Part shown: positions 11,053 through 22,719 of the stretch, in pieces | Layout: every line of letters begins with the position of its first letter | Position numbering within the stretch: the first letter of the stretch is position 1 | NCBI RefSeq assembly: GCF_037038585.1 | Contig: NC_092541.1 | Span: 195,445 to 259,444, forward strand | DNA from: Patagioenas fasciata | Taxonomy: Eukaryota > Chordata > Aves > Columbiformes > Columbidae | DNA: 64,000 bases | Direction of reading: 5' to 3' | The notes under the pieces: model-generated | Database searches by the model: none | What the model was told of the DNA's origin: nothing | Seen by the model: the letters and a program-made list of their open reading frames with translations, nothing else | Program-made: the position numbers and the translations under genes

Positions 11053-14000
11053 CAGCCCACGAGCTGCTGCCCAGGCTCCCCAGCAAACCGTCACCAGAGC
11101 CTCCAAACTCTGCCAGGGGACACTGAGATCCCAAATTAGGTCAGGCGCCCTCAAATCTTAATTACTTGGCAAAAGGTTTCTCCACAATGAAAGGTAAATA
11201 AAAGCAGGCCCGAAAACAACGTACCCTATTGAGAGTGGCCCAGCAGCAGAGGGAGAAGAAAGCAGATGCCAGGGACCACACAGCTGTGCTTCGGTGGCGG
11301 TCAGCCTTGCGTAATCGGTGCCGCACGACATCGCCAGCGCTGTCACAAAGGAGCGCAAAAACGCATCCCCGCAACCCTCTGGTGCCAGGAGACGCGCGCT
11401 CCACGGAGCCCCCACCCTGCAACCCCGAGGACAGACGGACAGACGGACCTGCCTCGACAGCCTCAGCGCACCCGGAATTGTTCCCGTCACAGGAAAGAGG
11501 CAGAGCCTTGATCTGCAGCAATTCACACTGCACGGCCCCAGGGATCACGAGTCTGGGAACCAACAGCTCGATTTACACATGCACGAATCCCAAAATAAAC
11601 TAGGTGTCGCCGGATCTGTTTGCAGCTGGGTACCAGCCACACATTGGCAAGAAAACAGAGGAAACAGAATTTTCGGTGGAAGGTGAGTGCAACGCTTTGA
11701 GGAAACCCTGGCTGGATGGCGCGCTCCGGTACCATCGCCGAGCGCAGCTCAGCAGCTCCGTATTCCACACCAGCCACGAAACGCCCAAGCGATCCCCAGA
11801 CGATTTCGGGGGCAGAGCGGAGCTGCTGCGCCCTGCACCGGCCGGCGCTGTCTCCCTCCGCTACCTCATCGGGGGACAGCGAGCAGCCGCTCGTTACCTG
11901 AACATGAAAATTCAACAGACATAAGCTATCCCAGCTGTACCTCTGAAATGTGATCAAACACAAACAGGGTTTTAAATAAAGCATCATTCCATCCGAATTA
12001 CTTAATTAAAATGAAGTGACAGCGCTGTGAAAGGCTGTGCATAATTCATAAGCAACTTCCTTTTCATCTCCTTTGTGTACTTCTCCAAGTACTGTTTTTC
12101 CAAGAAGCTGACAGAGGAACACATGGGCAGTGATCTCATCAATCGCAGGCAGCGCCCAACGTGCAGTGAGCTGAGAAATTACAGGGACTTTCAAGTTATC
12201 CAGTCAAGAGGCTGAAAAATATCTTTCAGGTTCAAAGACAAAGGACTCTTAGAACAGCAGCAAGGAGCTGCATTTTTGAGAGCATTTCTTTTGCATCTTT
12301 TTTTTTTCACATTTTTCCATGTTATAACTTAAGTGTCTTTCCGGGGGCCCGGAACCTGTGACCCGTCTTCCCGGCGGCAGGACACCCACACGCGGACGTG
12401 AGCCGGCTCCAGGTTCATGGCACAGCAGCTGTGAGGCGCTGGAGCCTCCTCGGAGCACCAGCTTAAGCACACCCGCTTGGGACCTAAAGGTTACTGAGAC
12501 CAGGCAACAAACAGCTCCCAAAACAGAGAGTTACATACTACCACATCTAGAAAGGAGATGGGGGAAAGGTGAGGGTGGGACAGGACAAAGAAGCCCCAGG
12601 GAGCGAGATGCCACAACTCCGTACAAACAGCATCAACAGAGAAGAGAAAAGCTGGGTTCCAAGACACAAGAGCTCGTGGAAGGTCAGTAAAAAGCCCTTA
12701 CAAACCAAAGCTCTCCACACCAAGAGCTCCGCAAGCTCTAACTGCTGGGGTCACCAGCTGGCAATGGTCTGCAGGGCACGCTCACGGCTGGAGAAAAGCC
12801 AAGGGATACTGCCATGCTGAGCTCCTCAGTGCTGCTGAGATTTACACTAACAGAACCCGCCAGCCCAAATCAGCTTAGGCGCAGCTCGGCAGTTGCCTCC
12901 ATGCAGGGTGGCAATTAGGAGACCAGATTATCCGGGCACACAACTCCAGCCACGGCCCGACCTGCGAGAGATGGGAAATGGTTCTGTCTGCACATCTCTG
13001 CCCAAACGAAAGGGCACTGGAAATGTGGCCTCTTCCAGAACAGGAGCGTGCTGGGCATCGGCTGAGGGAACACACACAAGCTTTGCAATGTAGGAATATT
13101 AACACTAAATCTTGCATCAGTTGCTATTGACAGAAGAATAAGGTGGTTTATGAAAGACATGGTGTTATTCCTGTTGTCCCCGCAAGGGGAACAGAGGTGG
13201 GAAGGCTCCACAGAGCGGCTGGGGACAACGCGGCCCGGAGGGTGGGCTGCAGGCCACCGACCGTCTGTGCCAGCTGCACCGCGCTCGGGGGACACCAGAG
13301 ACCCCGTGGGACACGGGGATGGGAAGGCAGCAAAGCTCCCTCCACCTCCCCCGGCACGTCAGCACCGCCACGGCAACCCGCAGCGCCTGCTGCCGCTGCC
13401 CGTACCCTCCCGCACCTTCTACCCCTTCTTGCCTTTCTCCTTCACTTTTTGTCTGGCTCATCTGACCAAGTCAAACCCGCTGTTCGCACCGCTACAGCAG
13501 CTTTCTCTGGGCTGCGCAGGGAGGTGTCAGCACTCCGGATCACCCCTCTCACTCCACACTCTGATGCAAAGACCGGGCCTCCGCTAAGTCCACCAACTCT
13601 AGCTAGATTAAAGCTCTGATCAGAGGGGCTTACACGGCAGCAAAAAAGGAAGCAACAGTAGTTTTAAAGCTTGCCCTGTCTGTTCAGCAGGCTCTTCCTG
13701 AATAGAAGGAAGAGAAGCCGCTTTAGCAGGGATTTACTAGACTACCTTCGGATTTCTTCCCAGCCCCCTGCTAGAGCATCTTGCAATCAGTGCATTTCAC
13801 AGAGCCACGAGATGGTCTACGGGTGGATAAACTCTCCCTCCCCAAAACGCTGCTTGCTTGGGAAGCCTTTAAGCAGTTGAACGTGTAGAGCAGATCAAAG
13901 AGAAGGCAGGAGATCTTATTTACCAGCTAATTCTCTTTGGCTCTTCCCATCCCAGGCTCAGCTCAACCCGCTGGAAATCAGAGCATCTTCCCTGCTGCTG

Positions 14001-14439
14001 CAGGATTTAAGGCGGGCTCACTGGCACTGAGGATTGTACCAGCCATTATTCACTTAACAGAAAATGGAGGAAGTCTAGTATTTCCTCTGTGCTGCCTTTC
14101 GAAGGCTGCGCTGCGTGCCGAGGTGCGGCTGAGCTGCTTTGCTGGCACCCCCGGTCTGTCCCCACCACAAAGGACAGAGCAGGGAAAGAAGCACGAGACA
14201 ACATGTTCTTAGCATGTTACCTCCAGCAATAGCAGAAAAGTGATGGCAACGTGCGCCTGGATGGGGAGAGGAGAAAGAAGAAAGAAGAGTTGCTAAAAAT
14301 GCCGCTGGAGTCTGATTAATTAAGACAGCCGATGGCGCGACAGCATTCTGTCACAGCAAAAACCTCCTTCACCGGGGCTGGCAAATCGCACGAGGAGGAA
14401 GAAACTGCTTTCCTGAGAGACTGCATTGCCTGAGAACCA

Positions 14440-14463
14440 ACAGACAGACAGACAGACAGACGC
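14440..14463. repeat. (CAGA)n microsatellite
   Basis: Five to six CAGA units in MAPT intron 0, just before the 26-bp minisatellite. Confidence 0.9.
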
Positions 14464-14509
14464 CCATCCCCCGAGCGACAGCTGCCGCGCTCCTGTCGCT
14501 CCCGCCGAG

Positions 14510-14768
14510 CCGCCACGGCGGACGCTCCCGTGGAACCGCCACGGAGGACGCTCCCGTGGAACCGCCACCGAGGACGCTCCCACCAAGCCGCCACGGCGGA
14601 CGCTCCCGTGGAACCGCCACGGCGGACGCTCCCGTGGAACCGCCACGGCGGACGCTCCCACCAAGCCGCCACGGCGGACGCTCCCGTGGAACCGCCACCG
14701 AGGACGCTCCCGTGGAACCGCCATGGCGGACGCTCCCGTGGAACCGCCACGGAGGACGCTCCCACGCA
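14510..14768. repeat. 26-bp minisatellite in MAPT intron 0
   Basis: About ten copies of a unit reading GGACGCTCCCGTGGAACCGC plus CACGGA. Some copies carry ACCAAGCCGCC in place of GTGGAACCGCC, and these variants are interspersed. The false proteins on both strands follow a 26-residue period. Confidence 0.93.
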
Positions 14769-15592
14769 CACAGTGGTGGAAGGGCCTGGCAGGGCTCATC
14801 TGGTCTGTGGACACTTCCAGCCCACCCCAAGCAGGACTGTTAGTGTGGGCAGCAGTTTCTCATGGTTACCACCATTTTCTTCACTAATATGAGGTCAGAA
14901 ACAACCCCACAGGACTTATTTAATGCTCTGGTGGGTCCTCTCCCCCAGCTTCGCAGCACCAGCACAGCCCCCACCCATCCCCACCCAGCTGCCCCCCAGG
15001 CCTTGCCTCTGGCTTGAAAAAGACACCACAGAGACACCAGGTAGGTGTTCATTGCTTGCTTTGATCTCAGCTGCTTCTCCTCCTTTGATTTCACAGTGCT
15101 GACAAGTGCTGAACCCTGACAGAAGTTCTGTGAACATTCAATGCTGCCACAATAACGAAGATATTAAATATAAAAGACTCTCCATGCCATAGCTCTAGCC
15201 TGCAAATGTGAGTGATCCTCATCAGGGTGGATGAGACAGAACCAGCAAGTGCTGTGGACATTAATGTTGCAGGAGACTTTCTCAGGGCAAAGAAAACACT
15301 CAAGGTATATTCTCAGATTGGGCTTTCATTTCTTAAGTTATTTTGAGCTGTTTCAACACATGGATAGAAACTAAAATGATGACAACAGCACCATCTGCTC
15401 CAGCTACTGCAACGGCTGGCATCACTCCTGCAGCGGCAGAAAGCCTGTCCTAGGGAAGAAGCCGCGGTAGGGGAGTTTCTTAGGGAGCACTATTTCACCT
15501 TTACAGGCTCCAGCCCTGCAGACCTCCCGGCTGCAAAGGCTGCTGGTGCAGAAGTGGTGTCCAGCGTGCTGGGGCACAGGCTTCCGCTGCTG

Positions 15593-16005
15593 CCCCGGGG
15601 GACGGGAGGGAACGGGCAGGACCCCCACGGCCGAGCAGCCCCGGGGGACAGGAGGGAACGGGCAGGACCCCCACGGCCGAGCAGCCCCGAGGGACAGGAG
15701 GGAACGGGCAGGACCCCCACGGCCGAGCAGCCCCGGGGGACAGGAGGGAACGGGCAGGACCCCCACGGCCGAGCAGCCCCGGGGGACAGGAGGGAACGGG
15801 CAGGACCCCCACGGCCGAGCAGCCCCGGGGGACAGGAGGGAACGGGCAGGACCCCCACGGCCGAGCAGCCCCGGGGGACAGGAGGGAACGGGCAGGACCC
15901 CCACGGCCGAGCAGCCCCGGGGGACAGGAGGGAACGGGCAGGACCCCCACGGCCGAGCAGCCCCGGGGGACAGGAGGGAACGGGCAGGACCCCCACGGCC
16001 GAGCA
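15593..16005. repeat. 46-bp minisatellite, about nine copies, in MAPT intron 0
   Basis: The unit starts GACAGGAGGGAACGGGCAGG, continues ACCCCCACGGCCGAGCAGCC and ends CCGGGG. Copies are almost identical (single-base variants such as CCCGAG), which suggests recent expansion or homogenisation. 46 is not a multiple of 3, so all frames rotate through the same three peptides. Confidence 0.95.
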
Positions 16006-16775
16006 GCAGCACCCGGCGGTGTCAAGGCCCCGGGTGAGCGCCTGACACGCACAGAACAGGCATCACCCAAAACCACACAGCTCCGCACAGTAACAAACCA
16101 TCACCGCTCTGCCCACAGCGCTTATCCACCGAGACATTACTTTTAGCCACTTGATACCCGCATTGGGCACAAAATACCCTCTGGCTCCACGGTGTCCGGT
16201 TCCAGCACCCCAGAGATGACTGGCGGCACTGGAACACTGCAGGACGCCGTATCGGGACGGTCTCTAAATACAGGGGAAGGAAGGAGTCGTGTTTCTGACA
16301 CACTGGTTTCTTACCTCGGAAAGAAACAAACGTCATAGCCCACGAGCTTTCGGGGCTTTTGCAGGACTTACCCTGACCCTGGCAGTCACTATGCAACCAG
16401 ACAGGCCTCAGAGAAGGCGACAGCAGCTTCTGTCTCGCTTTTCTGCATTATTTTTGCTTTTCATTACTAAGAGACACTTCAGATGAGGCCTAAAGTCAGC
16501 TTGTGTTTCCTCAATGTCTTTTATTTTTACAGCCAAAGACACAAATAATAGGGCATTCATCAAGCATTTCTGCTGCACTTCCATCTCCTTTGTCATCTTA
16601 TTGCATAACAGCAGAAAAAAGCTGTTCCCTCTAAAATGTTCACAACAGTATTTATTAAAAACTAAAAGCAGCATGTTTTTACTAAATCTGCAGCAGTAAG
16701 AAGATAAATGCAGGAAAAAAATCCCCATCTGGAGGTTCTCAAGAAAACCCCACATCATCAGGAGAACACGGCCGG

Positions 16776-17000
16776 GATGAGCGCAGGGCGCACGGAGCAG
16801 GGCCGGGATGGGTGCGCAAGGAGCGGGGCCGGGACGGGCGCAGGGAGCGGGGCCGGGATGGGCGCAGGGAGCGGGGCCGGGACGGGCGCACGGCACACAG
16901 AGTGGGGGTGGGACGGGCGCAGGGAGCGGGGCTGGGACGGGCACATGGTGCACGGAGCGGGGCTGGGACGGGCGCAGGGATCGGGGCTGGGACGGGTCCG
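16776..17000. repeat. 24-bp minisatellite in MAPT intron 0
   Basis: Imperfect copies of a 24-bp unit, GGGACGGGCGCAGGGAGCGG plus GGCC, with AT/AC alternation and several units carrying CACGGCACACAG- or CATGGTGCACGG-type insertions. Confidence 0.88.
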
Positions 17001-20000
17001 CCGCCGACGTCCAGCCCGTGGGCCTCTTGCTTCTGAATCAATGAAAACCCAACAGGAGCGGCATTTTACCTTTATTTTTCATAACAAGGGAGCACGGTTT
17101 GAACCATGCTGAGGCACGAGACAACCATTTTCAAGTGAGCAAGGATGAACAACAAATAGAAACGTTACGCACAAAACGCATCCCTACCGCGCGCTGGGAT
17201 GCCTCTCCCCAGCCGGCCGTCCCCCGGTTTGGGCCACTCGGGATCACGACCGGGGGAATCGGTCTGGCCTCGACTCCAGTTTCACGTCTGTGAGCAGATT
17301 TGCAGCACAGGCGGGTGCGGGCAGCGCGAGCAGCGACGCTGCACGGGAAACCCCGCTGACAAACTCAGCCCAAGAGCTCTAAAACCATTATTTCTCCTCC
17401 CAGCCCAAAGGGTAAAGGAGGAGTAAGTTTAAAAACTGGAATCCATCTGCATTTCATCCTCTACAGGAATCAGCTGGAAGCCCAGCTGGTGCCCATCTCC
17501 CTTCCCACAGGGATGAAGAGTGGAAATGGTCTGAATTCCAGGCTGCCCCAAGTCCAGGAATTCAGGCTCAATCTTCTGCAGTACATTTGTTAAAAATAAA
17601 TGAGGTGCAATCAGTCTCCTCAGGGATTTTATCCCCTTTCAGCTCTAAATGCAGCTCTGCTGTCACACGTATGATATGTGTAACAGGACAGCCTGGTTCA
17701 GAGCCTTACTTCTTGCTTAAAATAATATTGCTCCTGGTCTCGGGTTACGAGGATCCATTCATGTTCGGTAAGGTCACAGCCTCTCTCTAAATCACTAATA
17801 CAAAAGCTGAACAAACAGGGCTGCCGGTATTTCAGCAGCGCTGCTTTTTATTGCCGTGCATGAGTGACGGTACCTGAGGCCACACCGAGCGCCACGGCTG
17901 CCACCGCTCCCAGTGCACGGCGCAGCCCCCAGGGTCCCCCCCTTTGTCACAGCACAGGCCCAATGCCCTCATTTTAGCCCCATCCTTTCTGAATCCGCTC
18001 TCTCACTGATGGGCAGTGGCAACAAGCACAACACCACAGCCTGAGCCGTAGATCTTCAGCTGGACCTTCACTGCTCTCCTTCTTGTACCCAGCAGCACCA
18101 TTTATTACTTCTGCTTGCATATGCCTGCCAGGCTCTCCATTACTGCACCAGAAGATGCCACGGGAAAGGCATGCAGTTTTCTGCCCAATTTGGAGATGTC
18201 TGTTGTTAAAAGCTACTTCTACAAACCCCTCCAGCCAGCTCCAGAGCCGTATCTGTCGTGCTGATGAGGCAGCAGGTAAAACCACATATAAAGCAGTAAC
18301 TTCAGAGGGCAGAATTTGCCTGCCCTTGAAGTCAAAGTAAGTGGGAGCTGAAAATGAACCACAAAAGGCAATTCTGCCTTTGGAGTAAACCCCAGCTTTG
18401 GACTCTAACACCTGATGGGTGACACCACAGGCTACGGGCAGAGAGCACACGAAGCTCCTGTAACACAACCACACAACCCGGCTTCATCATTGGTCTCGCC
18501 TTAAACCACAAAGGTAATTCAGGCTCAGCAACTCCTACCCCTTCGCACCCCAGCCTGCAGCGGGAGGGCAGTGAAACACTGAGCACTCTGTACGAGGCGG
18601 GTCAGCACCAGGACAGGAACACGAGCCACCTTCACGTCTCTTCGGCTTCCTTCACTTCTGAGCTGGATGTCTTCATGGAACATGGGAAAGACCTCTTCAG
18701 ATATTTTTGAGCCATCCACAAACAACTTGAGGAATTTCATTCTGCAGCACGTGAGCTGACGCACTGATGAAACCCACCTGAAATTACACCAGGCGCCTCC
18801 AGGCAGACTGGAGGGACAGGGCTGACGAGCCCCAGACTGAGCGCCCCGCAGCTCTGGAGCACTCGGCATTCAAACTGACACACGTTATTCAAAATTATCA
18901 ATACGAGTGGCTTCATCGCCTCTCTTGTGAGGGCTGAAGTCTCACCACGAACAGCAGCACTTAATACAGCCCTTCTTCCTATGGACTTGTACAACCTGTC
19001 CCGTAAGACTGCACCTTATCCTGCAATAACCCGTCCGTTCATCCTTCCCCTGCGCCTTCGAGCACCAGCACAGCCTGAGCAGGACGGCCCGGGGACAAAC
19101 CCGCCCGCCGTTCGAGTTCTGAGGGCGGGCACAGACGGACAGACAGTGTTAGCAGACCTGCTCTGGGAAGAGGGGTCAGGGCAGGTACAGTGGGGAGGCT
19201 GAAAGGATGGAAATAATGAGCCCAACTGCAGCGATAATCCTTTTAGCTTAACAGAAGGTATCCCCTGGTGCTCCCTTCCCTTAAGTATTTAAAGACTGAA
19301 AACAAGAGCCACACCGCATGTAATGACTGCCTTTGCTAATCGGACTGCTTGGAAGGGAAAGGGAAAAATCAGTGGATCGACTTCTGAGGAGCAAGAAGGG
19401 CTCATCAGACTTGCAAAGAAAATCCACTCAAGCCTAAAGGCACAAATACTTCTCCTTCATAGTCCAGCGTAAACTGCATATGCTTTCCACAGGCGCTTTA
19501 AAACACAGCCTACAAACGGCAGATTTCAGTGCGAAACAAAACCCCAGCCTGCAGATGGAGAAGATCCATCCTGCTGCAAGCAGAGATCCAGAGATTCATT
19601 CAGTCTCTCAGGCAGGGCCGTGTCCGCCTTAGAAACCACAGAGGGGTGACCTCCCCAGACACCACGGCACCCTCGGGTGCCTCGCGGTCACCTCAGATGG
19701 GGCCTTCGCAACGAGCTCACCCGAGAGCTGCGGATCGGCAGCGAGCGGGTCCAGAGCAGGGCTGGACAAACGGGACTTCTTTGGAGAGAAACGGACTCTG
19801 CGCTTTAAGACGTCACATTATGACAACCACGTGTCAGACTCCCACTCATTAAACCAGGCAGAGCTGATTCAGTTGAGGTTTCTCACAGGTCAACCTCTGG
19901 CCGTCTTGCTGTTCGGGACAACGACAGACCCACAGCCCTGGACACTCACACGCACACTCTAACGGCCCGATAACCTTCTAAACCACAGCTCACCAGGCCT

Positions 20001-22107
20001 TTCATTTTAAGCTCTATGTGTTCAGACTCAACTGTCCCAAGCAGTCAGGCCTGATGGAGGATGGAGACACAGGTGACCAACCTCTGGGACAGGCATCATG
20101 TTCCCCCAGGGCACAGGAAACAACCCCATCTGTATCCTAATTGGAAAAATCTGAACAGAAGCCTCCATTTCCAGGGCATTCAGCAGCACGAGGCTCCTCT
20201 GCTAACACTGGAGGGTGGCACAGGGACGCGTGTCACAGCCACACACCTCCTTCCAAACACCGCTATTCCAGCTAAAGCAAGAATATGTGAGACTTTCATC
20301 AGGGGTGAATTATCTGCCTAGAAAACCTTCATGCACTTCATGCACCTTGTCTTCTCCTTAGCTGCACATCTTGGGGTAAAAAACAAGCATTTTGCACATC
20401 AAGAGGGAACAAAGTGTAACTGGGTTAAGCTATTTCTCATTTCTAGAAAGGATGAGATTTTAATTTTCCTTCTCTCAGGAGCAGCCTGTAAATGCCAAAC
20501 TGAGACTTGTTTTGATTGACCACCTTGAGAAAAAAAAATGCAGAAAAATTGAACTGCACCAGGAAAACCATTAGAGACTCCAAACCTGAGGTACTGGCAG
20601 CGAAGGCAAAACCCTTCACCACTGCCCAACAGAGCACACTAACGATTCTCGGCTGTGAATTCTGTTCCACCGGTTCAGCCACGCGTCAGGCGCGTGCCGG
20701 ATCCACGCGGAGGAGCGCAGGGCAGCCCGGAGCACGCTGCACGCAGACTGCTGAGGGCACCGCTCGGCTCCTGCAGCCGCTCGGTCCAGCAAGCCCAGCC
20801 TCTCGCTGCAAACGAAGCTGCGCCTCGCATGGCGGTACCACCAGCAAATGGAAGGAGAAACTCCCTTTAAAACGACGGCAGCTACTCTCCGCGAGCAAAC
20901 AACAGGGTTGCATTTCTAGGTGTTAAAGCATACAGACAACAAAAAATCTTCCCTAACCGAATCCTCCCTTGTGCTAAAACGGCAGAGAAGGATGCGGGTA
21001 GAAACCTCCATCCCTCACCTGCAGCTGTTCTTACTCCTTAAGGGTTTGTTTGCTCCAAGGCAGGAGGGCAGGTGTGCCACACAGCGCACCTGGAAAACCT
21101 CCCTTTGCACATCTGCGAAGTCAGACCTAAAGAAATCCGCTGCAGTTAAAGGAAAAAAGGCAAACCCCAGCAAGGGGGCAAGCCCCACGCCCTGCCTGGG
21201 TGATTTTTGGACAAGAAAGAACAGGCAACACGGGAAGAGGAAAACGAAAGGGACAAGAGGGCAATTCAGCAGGAGACGGGGACAGCGAGAGGAGCGAGCC
21301 ACGTCCAGGGGCCGCTGGGACCACCAGTCCCACCCAGCAGCACCAGCCCAGCGCCAAACGCAGGGGGCTCAGCACCAGCAGCCCCAGCCCAGCGGGAAAC
21401 ACCCGTGGAACACGAACCCACCTCGAGCGACCGCGCTGTTCACGTGAAACACGAATCCCTGGACGGGCAGCTGGGGATGCAACAAAGCAACTCCGGGGCA
21501 CCGTGACCTCGGCAGCAATTCCCACCCCGCGAAATTTTGGGCTTGGCGTGGGCTGCTCCGTTTCCCAAACGGCCTTTTTCTCGTGGCTTTCTACCACCGG
21601 CAAATCCCCCTGCCCTACCCCGGCCGCCGCCCCCTCCCCGCGCGGCTGCAGAAGATGGCACCGCGCGGCGAGGCGCTGCCCGCCTCCTGCCGCAGCCCCG
21701 CCGGCACTGCCCCGGCCCCACCTGCCGCGGGAAACGGGGCAGAAAGACGGCGAAAAGGGGCGAAGAGGGGCGAGAGGACAGAAAAGAACAAAAAGAAAAG
21801 AAAAAAATAAACGAAAAAAGAGAACGGCGCCCTCCCCCCGCGCCGCGCCCGCACCTGCAGCCGGCAGCGCTGCCGCAGGGGCCGCCCCTCCCGCTGCTGC
21901 AGCGGTCCCGGGCAAACCGGCACCGGGCTGACAGGACCCTCCGCGGCGATTTTGGGGCTGAAATGGTTGCGTTTGGGTCTGGTTGTGGCGGGGTTTTTTT
22001 CTCCCCCCGTTTCACGCTTTCGGCGGGGGACAGCGGAACGCAACGGCGGCAGCCCGGGGAGCGGGGCCCGGCCGCGCAGCCCCCCCACACCCCCGCCGAG
22101 CCCCTAC

Positions 22108-22150
22108 CTGCCGAGCAGCGGGTCCGCACCGGAGCCGGGCGGCGACTGAC
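22108..22150 (-). other. MAPT: Probable MAPT noncoding exon 0 (3' end)
   Basis: On the minus strand a consensus donor, GGCAG followed by GTAGGGG, ends a GC-rich segment at 22,108 inside the CpG island. Tau in mammals has a noncoding first exon in a CpG island and a long intron 0. Here intron 0 would be 22,107-8,581, about 13.5 kb. The 5' boundary is unknown; 22,150 is only a placeholder for the start site. Other donors within the island cannot be excluded. Confidence 0.5.
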
Positions 22151-22382
22151 AGCGCGCGGGCGGGGCGGCCCGGGGGCGGGGCGCGGGGCGCGCGCGAGCT
22201 CCGGAACCTTCGCCGAGCCGGGGGGGCGCGCGGCGGCAGCGCGCATGCGCCACACAGCCCGGACCCCCCCCCACCCCCGCGGTCTCCCCGGCCGGGGCTG
22301 GCGCATGCGCCGTGCGCAGCGCGGCGGGAGGGCGGGGCCGCCGCGGCCTTTTGTCTGCGGGAAGCAGGCGGGCGCGGCCCCG

Positions 22383-22398
22383 CCCGGCAGGGGGCGCT
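22383..22398 (+). promoter_or_regulatory. CTCF-like motif
   Basis: CCCGGCAGGGGGCGCT matches the CTCF core CCRSCAGGGGGCGCT. It lies at the right edge of the MAPT CpG island. A second copy in the same orientation lies 2.95 kb away at the SLC25A39 promoter. Motif match only; occupancy is not known. Confidence 0.45.
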
Positions 22399-22651
22399 CG
22401 CGGGCGGCCCCGGAGACGCCGGTTCGAGCCCGGCGGGAGGGGCCGCGGGGTCCGGTGTCCTGCGCCCTGCGCCCCCGCCCTGCCGGTGACAGCCCAGGTG
22501 ATGGGAAACACCGCCTCCCCCAGCCCTGCCTCCCTTTGTGTGCACAGGCTCCGTCTGGCCAGGCGTCCCGCGCAGACCCCTGCTGCAGGGCCGCCTTCAC
22601 CGCCAAGGCTCCGCTGTGCTGGCAGCCGCTGCCCCCGGCACGGACGGCGGA

Positions 22652-22718
22652 GATCACAGAATCGCAGAATGTTCGGGATTGGAAGGGACCTCAAAAGATC
22701 ATCTACTCCAGTCCCCCC
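22652..22718 (-). mobile_element. CR1 LINE 3' end fragment
   Basis: ATCACAGAATCGCAGAATGT followed by TTGGAAGGGACCTCAAAAGA and TCATCTACTCCAGTCCCCCC is the complement of the standard avian CR1 3' terminus, including the ATTCTGTGAT tail. Only about 65 bp is clear, so it is a 5'-truncated copy inserted in minus orientation at the edge of the MAPT CpG island. Confidence 0.9.
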
Positions 22719-22719
22719 G

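Larger units (their letters stand above)
8581..22107 (-). other. MAPT: MAPT intron 0 (long 5' UTR intron)
   Basis: No coding exon with conserved protein sequence was recognised in this stretch on either strand. It holds five tandem-repeat blocks (9.7, 11.0, 14.5, 15.6-16.0 and 16.8-17.0 kb), a short tetranucleotide run and one CR1 fragment, all listed separately. The remainder is moderately GC-rich unique sequence. An open frame of 114 codons at 18,525-18,869 on the minus strand was considered and not accepted. Confidence 0.6.
21590..22500 (-). promoter_or_regulatory. CpG-island promoter of MAPT with two NRF1 palindromes
   Basis: A very GC- and CpG-rich segment lies just upstream of the putative MAPT exon 0. 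It holds two perfect GCGCATGCGC palindromes, at 22,241-22,250 and 22,301-22,310. These are the NRF1 consensus and are exactly 60 bp apart. No TATA box was seen. A CTCF-like motif follows at 22,383. The long open frames here, including a 596-codon one on the plus strand, are products of base composition, not genes. Confidence 0.65.

Noticed and set aside
17410-17560. Possible minus-strand exon with LIPVEDEMQMDSS
   Set aside because: Mildly acidic and open, but not tau exon 1, which was found at 8,492-8,580. Splice sites are weak.
18525-18869. 114-codon minus-strand open frame with MKFLKLFVDGSKISEEV
   Set aside because: Looks more protein-like than its surroundings, but I recognise no family, no clear splice partners are visible, and it lies within MAPT intron 0. 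A protein search could reopen this.
22418-22436. GGTTCGAGCCC, resembling a tRNA B box
   Set aside because: No A box at the proper distance and no cloverleaf could be drawn from the flanking CpG-island sequence.
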